Below are positions 7,489 to 15,585 of a stretch of DNA of 64,000 bases, in pieces; the first letter of the stretch is position 1; each line of letters opens with the position of its first letter. The stretch is from Pseudoneobacillus sp042683745 (GTDB lineage: Bacteria; Bacillota; Bacilli; Bacillales; Cytobacillaceae): positions 372,001 to 436,000 of the forward strand of contig NZ_JBHUJX010000008.1 of NCBI RefSeq assembly GCF_042683745.1. Reading direction: 5' to 3'. A model generated the notes under the pieces. The model saw nothing but the letters and a program-made list of their open reading frames with translations. It was not told the origin of the DNA and made no database searches. A program made the position numbers and the translations under genes.

Positions 7489-8613
7489 TTGAAGAAATTT
7501 ATCAATCAAAAAGAAATGAACAAAATGGCAAAAACAGCTTTAGCAATGGTCTTAGCAGGGACGTTTACCTTTTCGTCCTCATTAGCATTCGCAAATGAAA
7601 CGAATACTGAGGATAATAAGTATGAAACAGTAGAATTAAATAATGAACTTTCAAATAATAATACTTCTACAAATGATTCAGTTACTACAGAGACTAAAAC
7701 AGATGCTGAAGTAGCAAAGCCAGCATTGGTACCTGGGGATTTTTTCTACTTTGCTAAATTGTCCATCGAAAAAATTAAGTTGATCTTAACGACTAACGAT
7801 GTGAAGGAAGCAGAGTTATTTGCAAAATTTGCTTCCGAGAGATTAGCAGAAGCTGAAAGCTTGTTTGCTAAAGGAGACGAAAAATTAGCTATAGAGACAA
7901 TCCACAAAGCACTTGAAGATATGGGAAAAGCGAATACGGAAGTAGAGAAGCAAACTGAAAATAATGAGCCTTCAAATGTGACTGGTGAAGTAACAACTGA
8001 ATCAAAAGAGACAGAAGTTGTGGTTTCAGAAAACGTTGGGGATTCAGAAAACAAAGATGTAGAAGCAGTAGATGATGTTCAAAAATTATTATCACAAAAT
8101 ATTATTGCTCTAACAGCAGCAATGGAAAAAGTGCAAAATCCAGTAGCAAAAGCGGCTCTACAAAAAAATATCGAAAAAAGCTATGCCAAGCTAGAAAGAA
8201 AAATTGCAAAAGTAGAAGCACGATTAATAAAAGAAGCAAAAGAGGCAGAATTACAAAATACTACAGATGATAAGGAAGTAACTAGCCCTTCCGAAACTAC
8301 AACAGAAACAAAAGTTAATACAGAAACAAAAAATGAGGTTTCAGTCGAATCAAGTAAGGAAGAAGTAAAAACCACTACACAATCTACAGTTGAAAATGAA
8401 GTAAAGCTAGAAGAAAAGAAAATGGAAAATGTAAGTAAACAAGAAGTGAAAAAAATGAAAGAAAAAGCAAAAGAGGAAATAAAAGAGAAAAGAGAAGAAG
8501 CTAAAAAAGTCTTTAAAGATGCGAAAAAAGAAATAAAAGAGGCTAGACATGAGGCAAAGAGCGCTTTAAAAGAGCAAAAGGGTAAAGCGAAAGAAGAAAA
8601 GGGTAATAAATAA
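7489..8613 (+). CDS. Secreted DUF5667-domain protein with charged tail
   Basis: 374 residues from the TTG at 7489; an ATG two codons earlier would leave no space after the AGAGGTGA site, so TTG fits better. Layout: signal peptide (about residues 1-36, cleavage after SLAFA), a Thr/Asn/Glu-rich linker, a DUF5667 domain (VPGDFFYFAKLSIEKIKL through the SERLAEAESLFAKGD helix), a second helical block (about 185-250), another acidic linker and a Lys/Glu-rich, probably coiled C-terminal tail. DUF5667 proteins are extracytoplasmic and uncharacterised. The gene sits directly upstream of sigI and has the same promoter motif. The tail resembles that of RsgI in composition, which suggests both act at the cell wall. 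Confidence 0.85.
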   Translation: MKKFINQKEMNKMAKTALAMVLAGTFTFSSSLAFANETNTEDNKYETVELNNELSNNNTSTNDSVTTETKTDAEVAKPALVPGDFFYFAKLSIEKIKLILTTNDVKEAELFAKFASERLAEAESLFAKGDEKLAIETIHKALEDMGKANTEVEKQTENNEPSNVTGEVTTESKETEVVVSENVGDSENKDVEAVDDVQKLLSQNIIALTAAMEKVQNPVAKAALQKNIEKSYAKLERKIAKVEARLIKEAKEAELQNTTDDKEVTSPSETTTETKVNTETKNEVSVESSKEEVKTTTQSTVENEVKLEEKKMENVSKQEVKKMKEKAKEEIKEKREEAKKVFKDAKKEIKEARHEAKSALKEQKGKAKEEKGNK

Positions 8614-8673
8614 TTACTAATAACTGGAAAAGATAGTCCCTGAAATAATTTGGCTATCTTTTCCTCTCACCAT

Positions 8674-8702
8674 CCCCCCTAAAAACTCATCTCACCGACG
8701 TA
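8674..8702 (+). promoter_or_regulatory. Predicted autoregulatory SigI promoter of sigI-rsgI
   Basis: CCCCCC at 8674-8679 (followed by TAAAA) and CGTA at 8699-8702, 19 bases apart, matching the site at 7399-7427. sigI is known to be autoregulated in B. subtilis. A TATAAT at 8706-8711 has no good -35 partner. Confidence 0.6.
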
Positions 8703-8737
8703 TGTTATAATGTTTTAGGTGAAGAGAGGTGAGGCTA

Positions 8738-9484
8738 ATGCTAAGTTTATTGTTCATGGCAAAAAAGCGAAAAAAATCGTTAGAAGAAACGGTGTTGAAA
8801 ATTCAACAAGGCGATGAAAAATTATTAAATGAAACCATCGATTCTTATAAGCCATTCATTGCTAAGGCAGTATCATCTGTTTGTAAAAGATATATACACG
8901 AATCCGATGATGAGTTTAGCATTGGTCTTATTGCGTTTAACGAAGCGATTCAAAAATATTCTCCCGAAAGAGGGAGTTCTTTGTTAAGTTTTGCGGAAGT
9001 CATGATTAAACGTCGGGTTATAGATTACATTCGTAAACACTCAAAGCACAATAGTATAAGCATTGAATTTGGCATGCAAAATCAGGAAGATGATTCCCCT
9101 AGCTTAGCTATTGAAAATGAAATATCGATTGATGACTATCAAAAGACAGTAGAAGCTGAATTAAGAAGACAAGAAATCATTCAGTTCCAACAAATTTTAA
9201 AGGAGTTTGACCTTTCCTTTCAAGATTTAGTAGAACAATCCCCTAAGCACGCTGATGCGAGAAAGAATGCAATGATTATTGCAAATTTACTTGTCGAAGA
9301 TGAAAATTTACAATCCTATTTAATCGATAAAAAAAGGCTTCCGATTAAACAATTAGAAGAAATTGTTCAAGTAAGTCGAAAAACAATCGAACGAAATCGG
9401 AAATACATTATTGCGATATCATTAATTTTAATCCATGATTATGTTTATTTGAAAGATTATATAAAAGGGGTGTTGAAAACGTGA
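8738..9484 (+). CDS. sigI: RNA polymerase sigma factor SigI
   Basis: 248-residue alternative sigma factor of the SigI class. Conserved blocks: YKPFIAKAVSSVCKRYI, DDEFSIGLIAFNEAIQKYSP (region 2), VIKRRVIDYIRKHS-like promoter melting segment and QVSRKTIERNRKYIIA (region 4). The ATG at 8738 (MLSLLF, as in B. subtilis SigI) lies 5 bases after GAGAGGTGAGG. In B. subtilis SigI answers heat and envelope stress and drives cell-wall hydrolase and actin-like genes; in clostridia related factors sense extracellular polysaccharide. Its stop overlaps the rsgI start (GTGA), the usual translational coupling of a sigma factor to its anti-sigma. Confidence 0.96.
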   Translation: MLSLLFMAKKRKKSLEETVLKIQQGDEKLLNETIDSYKPFIAKAVSSVCKRYIHESDDEFSIGLIAFNEAIQKYSPERGSSLLSFAEVMIKRRVIDYIRKHSKHNSISIEFGMQNQEDDSPSLAIENEISIDDYQKTVEAELRRQEIIQFQQILKEFDLSFQDLVEQSPKHADARKNAMIIANLLVEDENLQSYLIDKKRLPIKQLEEIVQVSRKTIERNRKYIIAISLILIHDYVYLKDYIKGVLKT

Positions 9485-10587
9485 GAAAGGGCATTGTAAT
9501 GGAAGTTGATGAACGTTTTTTAACATTATTAACCCCAGAAGGCGAGTTCTTGAGGGCACGTAAGCAAAAACAGGATTATTTAATTGGTCAAGAAATTGAC
9601 TTTTTCCCCATTCAAGAGGTGGTAAAGAAAACGTCATGGTATCATACTTTATCTAGAAAGTCCGTAGCAGCTGCTGTATTTGCCATCATGATCGCATCTG
9701 CAGCATTTCTACCAATCTATGGTGATCATGATGTTTATGCCTATATGTCTATAGATGTGAACCCGAGTATAGAACTAGCAATTAATGATGAGTTAGAGGT
9801 TATTCATTTAGATGCTTATAATCATGAAGGGGAACAAATTATTTCTAAGCTATCGAAATGGAAAAATCAAGATGTCTCGGTTGTCACAAATGAAATCATT
9901 AAAGAAATAAAGGACCAAGGGTTTTTTCAGGATCATCAGGAAGTAGTTATCTCTACTGTATATAAGGAAAAGAAGAAAGAGAATGTAACGAAAAAACTTG
10001 AAGCCAATATAGAAGAAATCGAAGAAACAATCGAAAAAGATAACCTTCACCTTACCGTAATTCAAGGAACGAAAGAAGAAAGAAAAGCCGCTCATAAAAT
10101 AGGGGTTACTACTGGAAAATTAAAAGAGGAACAATCGAAAACCAAAAAAGAAGAGAATAATAAAATAGAGAAAAAGCCATTGAATAAAGATAATAATAAA
10201 GAAAAGAATCAGCCTAAAACTTCAAAAAATGAAAATCAAGGTCAAAAACCTAATGGTAAGCCCCAAGGTCAGACTAAGGTAAAACCGAACAATCAAAAAA
10301 AGGAAGAAAAAGACATTGAAAAAAAACAAGAAAAGGGGAATTCTTCCGCCCCTGGCCAGATAAAAAAAGAGGAATCGAACGATAAAAACATTAAGTCGCA
10401 AGGAAAGTCTAAGGGGAAAGAACAAGAAAAAAAGTCAGTAAAGGTCAAGTCTGAAGACAAAAATGATCAAGAAGATAAAGATGATGATCACGATGATAAG
10501 AATAAAAAAGATAAATCTAATCATCAGAAAAAGGAAAAGGGAAATAAAAAAGAGAAGAAACATTCAAAAGAGCGTGATGATGATTAA
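9481..10587 (+). CDS. rsgI: Anti-sigma-I factor RsgI
   Basis: 368-residue single-pass membrane protein. N-terminal RsgI domain (residues 1-45, MRKGIVMEVDERFLTLLTPE), membrane helix about 60-80, then the conserved extracytoplasmic segment YMSIDVNPSIELAIN, where RsgI family members cleave themselves between Asn and Pro (N94-P95 here). The rest, from about residue 205, is a very long Lys/Glu/Asn/Gln-rich tail without hydrophobic residues. GTG start with AAAGGGG upstream, overlapping sigI by four bases. Signal transfer by shedding of the outer part and intramembrane proteolysis is known for RsgI proteins. The tail carries no recognisable carbohydrate-binding domain, so it may sense the anionic wall; this is inference. 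Confidence 0.95.
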   Translation: MRKGIVMEVDERFLTLLTPEGEFLRARKQKQDYLIGQEIDFFPIQEVVKKTSWYHTLSRKSVAAAVFAIMIASAAFLPIYGDHDVYAYMSIDVNPSIELAINDELEVIHLDAYNHEGEQIISKLSKWKNQDVSVVTNEIIKEIKDQGFFQDHQEVVISTVYKEKKKENVTKKLEANIEEIEETIEKDNLHLTVIQGTKEERKAAHKIGVTTGKLKEEQSKTKKEENNKIEKKPLNKDNNKEKNQPKTSKNENQGQKPNGKPQGQTKVKPNNQKKEEKDIEKKQEKGNSSAPGQIKKEESNDKNIKSQGKSKGKEQEKKSVKVKSEDKNDQEDKDDDHDDKNKKDKSNHQKKEKGNKKEKKHSKERDDD

Positions 10588-10614
10588 AGTCCGGACAAAG
10601 TTGTCCGGACTTTT
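10588..10614. terminator. Two-way terminator between rsgI and ssp
   Basis: AGTCCGGACAA pairs with TTGTCCGGACT across a 2 to 3 base loop and is followed by TTTT. It serves convergent rsgI and ssp. Confidence 0.9.
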
Positions 10615-10632
10615 GCCATGTATATGAAATTT

Positions 10633-10833
10633 TTATTGATGATTGTGTCCAGATAGCTGAGCTTGTGCTTGTTGTACAAGGCGCTTCGTAATTTCTCCAC
10701 CGACAGAACCGTTTGCACGCGAAACGGTATCTGAGCCTAAATTGACCCCAAATTCCTGTGCAATTTCATATTTCACTTGATCCATATATTGTTCAATGCC
10801 AGGTACAAGTAATTTATTACTACTTCTAGCCAT
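10633..10833 (-). CDS. Alpha/beta-type small acid-soluble spore protein
   Basis: 66 residues. Family signature: NKLLVPGIEQYMDQVKYEIA, the GPR protease site EIAQEFGV, and GSVGGEITKRLVQQAQ. These proteins coat and protect DNA in the dormant spore and are degraded by the GPR protease on germination. Position next to sigI-rsgI corresponds to sspD of B. subtilis, but alpha/beta paralogues are too alike to name from sequence alone. AAGGAGC precedes the ATG at 10833. Transcription in the forespore under sigma G is expected from the family; I could not identify a convincing -35/-10 pair. Confidence 0.96.
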   Translation of the reverse strand: MARSSNKLLVPGIEQYMDQVKYEIAQEFGVNLGSDTVSRANGSVGGEITKRLVQQAQAQLSGHNHQ

Positions 10834-11037
10834 TATCTTTGCTCCTTTTCACCTTTAATTTTGGATGTAAAGCAGAGGAGGATTTTCTCTGTAAATATAG
10901 TTTGGTTTTCAAGGGATTATTTCATTAGAGGTAAATTTTTCGTAATTTCCATTAAAAGATTAAATTAAAATCGATTTTTACTTTATTCAGCGAAGTTTTT
11001 TCTTTAATATATAAGAATGTATAACTTTTTGCTACAT

Positions 11038-11299
11038 CGAAAATTGTCCAGCTCCAGCACCTAGCCCCGAAGTACAGGATGTACGAGTGTCGACAATGCG
11101 ACAGGACGTCGCGCCATTGTCGACCTCGAGCTCAAATGTTCGCCACACAAAAAGTTAATGTACGACTTTCCGGGTGGCGAAGCATTTGCTTGGCAAACCA
11201 AAGAACTGTTTGCATAAGTGCGACTAGGTCTCTGGCTTCGCTACTCTCGCCAATCGACCAGTCTTCTTTATCGGGGCTGATCAAGGCGCTTCCGCTTTT
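11038..11299 (+). repeat. Long hairpin repeat, family A copy 3, expanded
   Basis: About 260 bases in the 510-base gap between ssp and ktrD. The outer arms of family A are kept (TCGAAAATTGTCCAGCTCCA at the left, TCGGGGCTGATCAAGGCGCT at the right), as is the inner stem TTCGCCAC/GTGGCGAA. Both arms contain extra DNA: the left arm has a self-contained hairpin GTCGACAATG..CATTGTCGAC (with CGAC..GTCG inside) and a small GTAC..GTAC hairpin; the right arm has about 80 extra bases. Open frames in it are incidental. The rest of the gap (10834-11037) holds only AT-rich DNA with no feature I can name. Confidence 0.8.
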
Positions 11300-11343
11300 C
11301 TTATTATAGATGGAAGAGTAATCTGAAAGGAAAGAAATACAAA

Positions 11344-12699
11344 ATGAAGAGTTTTTTGCGTAAGCTTGTATCAAGACTATCTCCAGCCCAAATCATCGTA
11401 GCCTATTACTTTATGGCGGTAACCATTAGTATGATTTTATTAAGTTTACCAATTGCTCTAAAGCCAAACGTGAAATGGTCGTTTATGGATGCGTTATTTA
11501 CGGCAGTTAGCGCGGTAAGTGTTACAGGACTGTCTACTGTTTCCATCGTGGATACCTTTACCGAAAAGGGAATTTATATACTTATGTTCGTTCTACAATT
11601 TGGTGGAATAGGGGTTATGACGTTAGGTACGTTTTTTTGGCTCATTCTCGGACGGAAAATTGGACTTCGCGAAAGAAAACTAATTATGACCGACCAAAAT
11701 CAATCGAGTTTATCAGGCTTAGTAAACCTTTTAAAACAGATACTTTTTCTAATTATTTTAATTGAAATCATCGGTGCACTAATATTAGGTACCTATTTTA
11801 TGAACTATTATTCGAGCTGGGAAGAAGCCTTTCTACATGGGATGTTTGCATCCGTTAGTGCGACAACCAATGCTGGCTTTGATATAACTGGACAGTCTCT
11901 AGTCCCATTTGCAAATGATTATTTTGTTCAATTAGTGTCAATCATTCTCATTATATTAGGATCAATTGGTTTTCCTGTTTTAGTGGAAACAAAGGAGTAT
12001 TTATTAAATCGAAAAAATGAAAGTAAAAATCACTTCACATTAAACACAAAACTGACAACGATCACTTTTTTTGGTTTATTAATTTTTGGAACGATTGGAA
12101 TTTTAGTATTGGAGTTTAATCATTTTTTTAAAGATAAAACTTGGTATGAGTCGTTTTTTTATGCCTTTTTCCATTCAACAACAACGAAAAGTGCGGGCTT
12201 AACGACGATGGATATCAATCAATTTAGTGAACCGACCCAATTATTTCTTTCTGCCTTAATGTTTATTGGTGCTTCACCAAGTTCAACAGGTGGTGGTATT
12301 CGAACAACAACATTTGCTTTAAATTTATTGTTTTTCTTTCATTTTGCAAGAGGAAACCGATCAATCAAAATTTTTAAAAGAGAACTCCATGAAGAGGATA
12401 TTATTAAATCACTAGTCGTCTCAATGATGGCGCTATTTATTTGTTTTACTTCTCTTTTAATTTTATGTATTACGGAGGATCATTCTTTACTCGCTCTAAT
12501 ATTTGAAGTTTCATCTGCCTTTGGTACAACAGGATTATCTTTAGGGATTACATCTGATCTTTCTACCATCGGAAAAATTATTATCATGTTACTTATGTTT
12601 ATTGGAAGAGTTGGAATGCTTACATTCTTATTTATTATCGGTGGTAAACGAGTGGAACCCAATTTCCATTATCCGAAGGAAAGAGTAATAATAGGTTAA
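11344..12699 (+). CDS. ktrD: Ktr potassium uptake system membrane subunit KtrD
   Basis: 451-residue Trk/Ktr/HKT-type potassium translocator. Selectivity-filter loops of the four pore repeats are visible: SVTGLST, SATTNAGFD, TTKSAGLTT and GTTGLSLG, each with the conserved filter glycine, plus an internal SSTGGGIRTTT gate-loop motif in the third repeat. It forms a dimer that works with a cytoplasmic regulatory ring (KtrC) encoded elsewhere. Its place just after sigI-rsgI-ssp matches ktrD (ykrM) of B. subtilis rather than ktrB. AAAGGAAAG lies upstream of the ATG at 11344. I saw no cyclic-di-AMP riboswitch upstream; the leader instead carries repeat A copy 3. Confidence 0.92.
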   Translation: MKSFLRKLVSRLSPAQIIVAYYFMAVTISMILLSLPIALKPNVKWSFMDALFTAVSAVSVTGLSTVSIVDTFTEKGIYILMFVLQFGGIGVMTLGTFFWLILGRKIGLRERKLIMTDQNQSSLSGLVNLLKQILFLIILIEIIGALILGTYFMNYYSSWEEAFLHGMFASVSATTNAGFDITGQSLVPFANDYFVQLVSIILIILGSIGFPVLVETKEYLLNRKNESKNHFTLNTKLTTITFFGLLIFGTIGILVLEFNHFFKDKTWYESFFYAFFHSTTTKSAGLTTMDINQFSEPTQLFLSALMFIGASPSSTGGGIRTTTFALNLLFFFHFARGNRSIKIFKRELHEEDIIKSLVVSMMALFICFTSLLILCITEDHSLLALIFEVSSAFGTTGLSLGITSDLSTIGKIIIMLLMFIGRVGMLTFLFIIGGKRVEPNFHYPKERVIIG

Positions 12700-12736
12700 A
12701 AAATGAGAAGGCGCTGTCTAGCGCCTTCTCATTTTT
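12698..12736. terminator. Two-way terminator between ktrD and DUF3905 gene
   Basis: AAAATGAGAAGGCGCT pairs with AGCGCCTTCTCATTTT across a 4-base loop; T-runs on both strands. Confidence 0.93.
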
Positions 12737-13071
12737 TAATCTTTTCCAAGGCTGACATCTTTAGTAGGGTGCATGAACGGATACGCTTGTGGTTTTCTTT
12801 TGCTTTCTAAAAGTTCGCGGTTTTCGGTTGTATTCCAACCGATATCGTTTGTAGGATGCACCCATTCGTCACCCGCCATTACTTCTGGATCGGTTTCATC
12901 GCTCCAGTTCTCTAAAGGGGAATTTTCCGAAGAATAATTACTATCTCCAATGATTACACCGTGTGAATTTTCAAACGGGGGCTGCATTTTTATTCCCGTT
13001 CCTTTAAAACTCGGTGCAGTTATTTGGTGTGGAAGAGTTTCATCAATAGAAAGTTTTTTTTTCTTTTTCAA
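12736..13071 (-). CDS. DUF3905 family protein
   Basis: 111 residues, hydrophilic, no signal peptide or membrane helix. Motifs ENSHGVIIGDSNYSSENSPL, EVMAGDEWVHPTNDIGWNTT and HPTKDVSLG are those of DUF3905, a family restricted to spore-forming Bacillales and without a known role. Translation starts at TTG (13071) with AAGGATG about 10 bases upstream; the Lys-rich start MKKKKK follows. Small, Asn/Asp/Trp-rich composition and phylogenetic range hint at a spore protein, which is inference. Confidence 0.8.
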   Translation of the reverse strand: MKKKKKLSIDETLPHQITAPSFKGTGIKMQPPFENSHGVIIGDSNYSSENSPLENWSDETDPEVMAGDEWVHPTNDIGWNTTENRELLESKRKPQAYPFMHPTKDVSLGKD

Positions 13072-13206
13072 ACCAAATCACATCCTTTATATATTAGTGT
13101 AAATAACATTCCTTTTTTTATGTGGGGAAATTTTAGTACGAGAGATTTAGTATCATTTATTAATAAATAGAAATAATAATGTTGAATGAAATGGAGGGAC
13201 TAATAA

Positions 13207-13368
13207 ATGGCGAAAAGAAAAGCACAATTCGACGCTGTTGAAAAACAAACGAAAACACCAAAGAAAAATCTTGCAGAAGCTGAATTTTCGGCAGAATTTA
13301 GTGAAGGAGAAAGCACGATGAAGGGTGCAAACCGTAACTCAAAACAAGGAAGAAAAGGAAAATCATAA
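13207..13368 (+). CDS. Small basic spore-like protein with EFxxEF motif
   Basis: 53 residues: a Lys-rich start, the segment TPKKNLAEAEFSAEFSEGE, and a basic Gly/Asn tail ending in GRKGKS. The EFSAEF core recalls both YfhD-family proteins and the GTEFASET cleavage repeat of gamma-type spore proteins, but overall similarity is too short to assign. GGAGGG precedes the ATG. The stop overlaps the start of the next small gene (TAATG), so the two are co-translated. A third EFxxEF protein lies at 49081. Confidence 0.65.
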   Translation: MAKRKAQFDAVEKQTKTPKKNLAEAEFSAEFSEGESTMKGANRNSKQGRKGKS

Positions 13369-13505
13369 TGAAAAATAAAAAAGAGAAATTAAGGGAAAAT
13401 GCAAATGTCGAATTTGGAGTGGAATTTGGAGATTTTAATAGCGCCAAATTTTATGAATTGCCATTTGCGAATCAGAAAATAAAAAATGATAAACCTAAAA
13501 AATAA
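13368..13505 (+). CDS. Small spore-like protein with EFxxEF motif, partner of the preceding gene
   Basis: 45 residues, basic, with NANVEFGVEFGDFNSAKFYE in the middle and a Lys-rich end. It starts inside the stop codon of the previous gene (TAATG) and ends at a terminator hairpin. The EFGVEFGD core is shared in pattern with its neighbour. No known family recognised; translation coupling and a clean reading frame are the reasons for calling it real. Confidence 0.6.
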   Translation: MKNKKEKLRENANVEFGVEFGDFNSAKFYELPFANQKIKNDKPKK

Positions 13506-13535
13506 CCCAAGGGAAGCCTCCCTTGGGTATTCTTT
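13505..13535. terminator. Terminator between EFxxEF genes and radical SAM gene
   Basis: ACCCAAGGGA pairs with TCCCTTGGGT across AGCC. The minus-strand continuation is AT-rich with a T-run, so it probably serves the convergent radical SAM gene too. Confidence 0.85.
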
Positions 13536-15276
13536 ATTGATTAAAACTAAAGATTTTTGCTCCTTCATTGTTCGGAGAAAAGAATATGAGTAGGATAGCC
13601 TCAGTTTGAACAATTTCTCCATTTTGTAAATAATTTTGCAAATTAAATGAAATGTTTTCAAGTAAGGTATGCTTATATAATTCTTTTTCATTAAGATGTA
13701 AGTGAGCAAATTCTTCGCCAAGCAGTAAAGGGTTATCGATAATTTGTTTGTAAATAGATGATCGTTGAACTTTATCTAATCTTGCCTCCCACCACGGTTT
13801 TCTTGGGTTGAATTTTTGATGAAGAAGGTAGTCATATTTCATAATTCCTTCCACTATCGCAAGATCAGGAATCCTCTTCGCTTGTAAAAATTGATATAAA
13901 CGAGTAAACAAATCTTCTAATTGATGACCAATTCTTGCCCAGCCCTGCTCATCCCAAAATGTCCCGAAGTCCTGAAAGAAATCAAATGGTGTATCAAAGA
14001 CTTTTGTTACTAAATATTCAACGGTATGATTCATTCGATGGGCATTCCAATATTTTTCTAATACATCCTCTACCTGTTTAATTCTAATAATATCTTGAAA
14101 AGATAGAACGTTATTACCAAGAATTTCGTACGGGGAATGATCCATGAAAATATATTTGTGCTGTTCAGCCCGCAGCCTAACCCCTGTTCCACGAAGCATT
14201 TTTAAAAATCCTAACTGAAGCTCCTCAGGTCTCATTTCAAACACATCATTAAATGTTCTTTTGAAGGAGTCATAATCTTCCTCAGGGAGTCCAGCAATTA
14301 AATCAAGATGCTGATCAATTTTCCCACCTTCCTTTACCATAGTAACGGTACGGGTGAGCTTTGCAAAATTTTGCTTTCTCATTACTAATTCATTTGTATA
14401 ATCATTTGTCGATTGGACGCCAATTTCAAAACGAAACAGTCCTTTTGGAGCATTTTGATTTAAAAATTCGATGACTTCTGGTCTCATAATGTCGGCAGTT
14501 ATTTCAAATTGAAACACAGTCCCTGGTAAATGTTCATCGATTAAAAATTGGAACATCTCCATGGCATAACTTCTACTAATGTTAAACGTTCTGTCGACAA
14601 ACTTGATTGTTTTAGCCCCATTTGCCATTAAATAGCGAATATCGTCCTTCACTTTTTCCCTATCAAAATAACGAACGCCAACCTCAATCGAAGAAAGACA
14701 AAATTGACAACTAAACGGACAACCACGACTAGTTTCAATATATGTGACTCTTTTTGATAAGTGTGGAATATCCTCTTCAAATCGGAAAATAGAAGGTAAT
14801 TGTTTCAAATCTAATTTATTTCTTTGGGGATTGATTTTAATCATGCCATCCAATCGATAGGCAATTCCTGGAACAGAATTAAACTGATTACTTTCTCTTA
14901 GCTCTCCAAGCAATTGTTTAAAGGTTTCTTCCCCTTCACCGATGACAATAAAATCAAACTCTGGAACGTTCGTCATCCAGTCATAAACATCATAAGTGAC
15001 CTCAGGACCACCGACAATAATATGGATAGAAGGATTGATTTTTTTAATCATTTTTATGACCTTGATCGTTTCTTCAATATTCCATATATAGCAGCTGAAT
15101 CCAATCACATCAGGATTCTTCTGAATTAAATCAGAAACGATATTCATGACTGGATCTTTAATCGTATATTCAGTGAGCTGGACATCGTATTCAGGCTGTG
15201 CATACGTTTTTAAATAACGGATTGCGATGTTTGTATGTATATATTTTGCGTTTAAAGTAGTACAAATAATATTCAT
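13534..15276 (-). CDS. B12-binding-domain radical SAM protein (DUF4080 type)
   Basis: 580 residues. A cobalamin-binding-like Rossmann domain at about 1-135 (GFSCYIWNIEET, IIVGGPEVTYD, IVIGEGEETF) precedes a radical SAM barrel with the [4Fe-4S] motif RGCPFSCQFC (Cys-x3-Cys-x2-Cys), and the C-terminal third matches DUF4080. The family cleaves S-adenosylmethionine to make a 5'-deoxyadenosyl radical, often in methyl transfers; the substrate is unknown and some members no longer bind cobalamin. ATG at 15276 with AAGGAG upstream. The last ten or so residues are not conserved-looking and the stop lies next to the terminator. It appears to be a single-gene unit. Confidence 0.88.
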   Translation of the reverse strand: MNIICTTLNAKYIHTNIAIRYLKTYAQPEYDVQLTEYTIKDPVMNIVSDLIQKNPDVIGFSCYIWNIEETIKVIKMIKKINPSIHIIVGGPEVTYDVYDWMTNVPEFDFIVIGEGEETFKQLLGELRESNQFNSVPGIAYRLDGMIKINPQRNKLDLKQLPSIFRFEEDIPHLSKRVTYIETSRGCPFSCQFCLSSIEVGVRYFDREKVKDDIRYLMANGAKTIKFVDRTFNISRSYAMEMFQFLIDEHLPGTVFQFEITADIMRPEVIEFLNQNAPKGLFRFEIGVQSTNDYTNELVMRKQNFAKLTRTVTMVKEGGKIDQHLDLIAGLPEEDYDSFKRTFNDVFEMRPEELQLGFLKMLRGTGVRLRAEQHKYIFMDHSPYEILGNNVLSFQDIIRIKQVEDVLEKYWNAHRMNHTVEYLVTKVFDTPFDFFQDFGTFWDEQGWARIGHQLEDLFTRLYQFLQAKRIPDLAIVEGIMKYDYLLHQKFNPRKPWWEARLDKVQRSSIYKQIIDNPLLLGEEFAHLHLNEKELYKHTLLENISFNLQNYLQNGEIVQTEAILLIFFSPNNEGAKIFSFNQ

Positions 15277-15430
15277 AAACTAAACTCCTTAGTCAAACAT
15301 AATCAACAGTCTATTTTACTTTATTGTCGTCAAAAAAGATAGTAGAAAAACATGTCAAGTCCTTTTTACTTGTGAAAAAATGAGTTAATATATCTGTTAT
15401 ATTACATATTATTGTCTGTTACATAAAAAA

Positions 15431-15444
15431 TGAATACGTTTACA
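15431..15444 (+). promoter_or_regulatory. Predicted cre site (CcpA) upstream of the oxidoreductase operon
   Basis: TGAATACGTTTACA differs at one position from the catabolite-responsive element consensus TGWAANCGNTNWCA. It lies about 140 bases before the TTG start. The gap 15277-15585 otherwise shows AT-rich promoter-like DNA and a TGAC-TTTT-GTCA inverted repeat near 15510. Confidence 0.5.
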
Positions 15445-15585
15445 TCCTTGTGTAAGTAACGATTTTGATTGAAGAAATCGCTGTGTTATAGAAATTTTTT
15501 TGTTATGTATGACTTTTGTCACATTATTTTAAGCAAGAAACTTATACAATAGCCTCTGGGGAATGTTATTTTGGGAGGGAGAATT

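Noticed and set aside
8706..8711. TATAAT as the main sigma-A promoter of sigI
   Set aside because: No acceptable -35 lies 16 to 18 bases upstream; the C-rich/CGTA pair explains the region better.
11079..11309. Open frame of 76 codons in the ssp-ktrD gap
   Set aside because: It lies entirely in repeat copy 3, has no ribosome binding site and an odd Arg/Cys-rich composition.
15371..15390. Possible Fnr site upstream of the oxidoreductase (TGTGAAAAAATGAGTT)
   Set aside because: Only the left half matches; the right half lacks TCACA.
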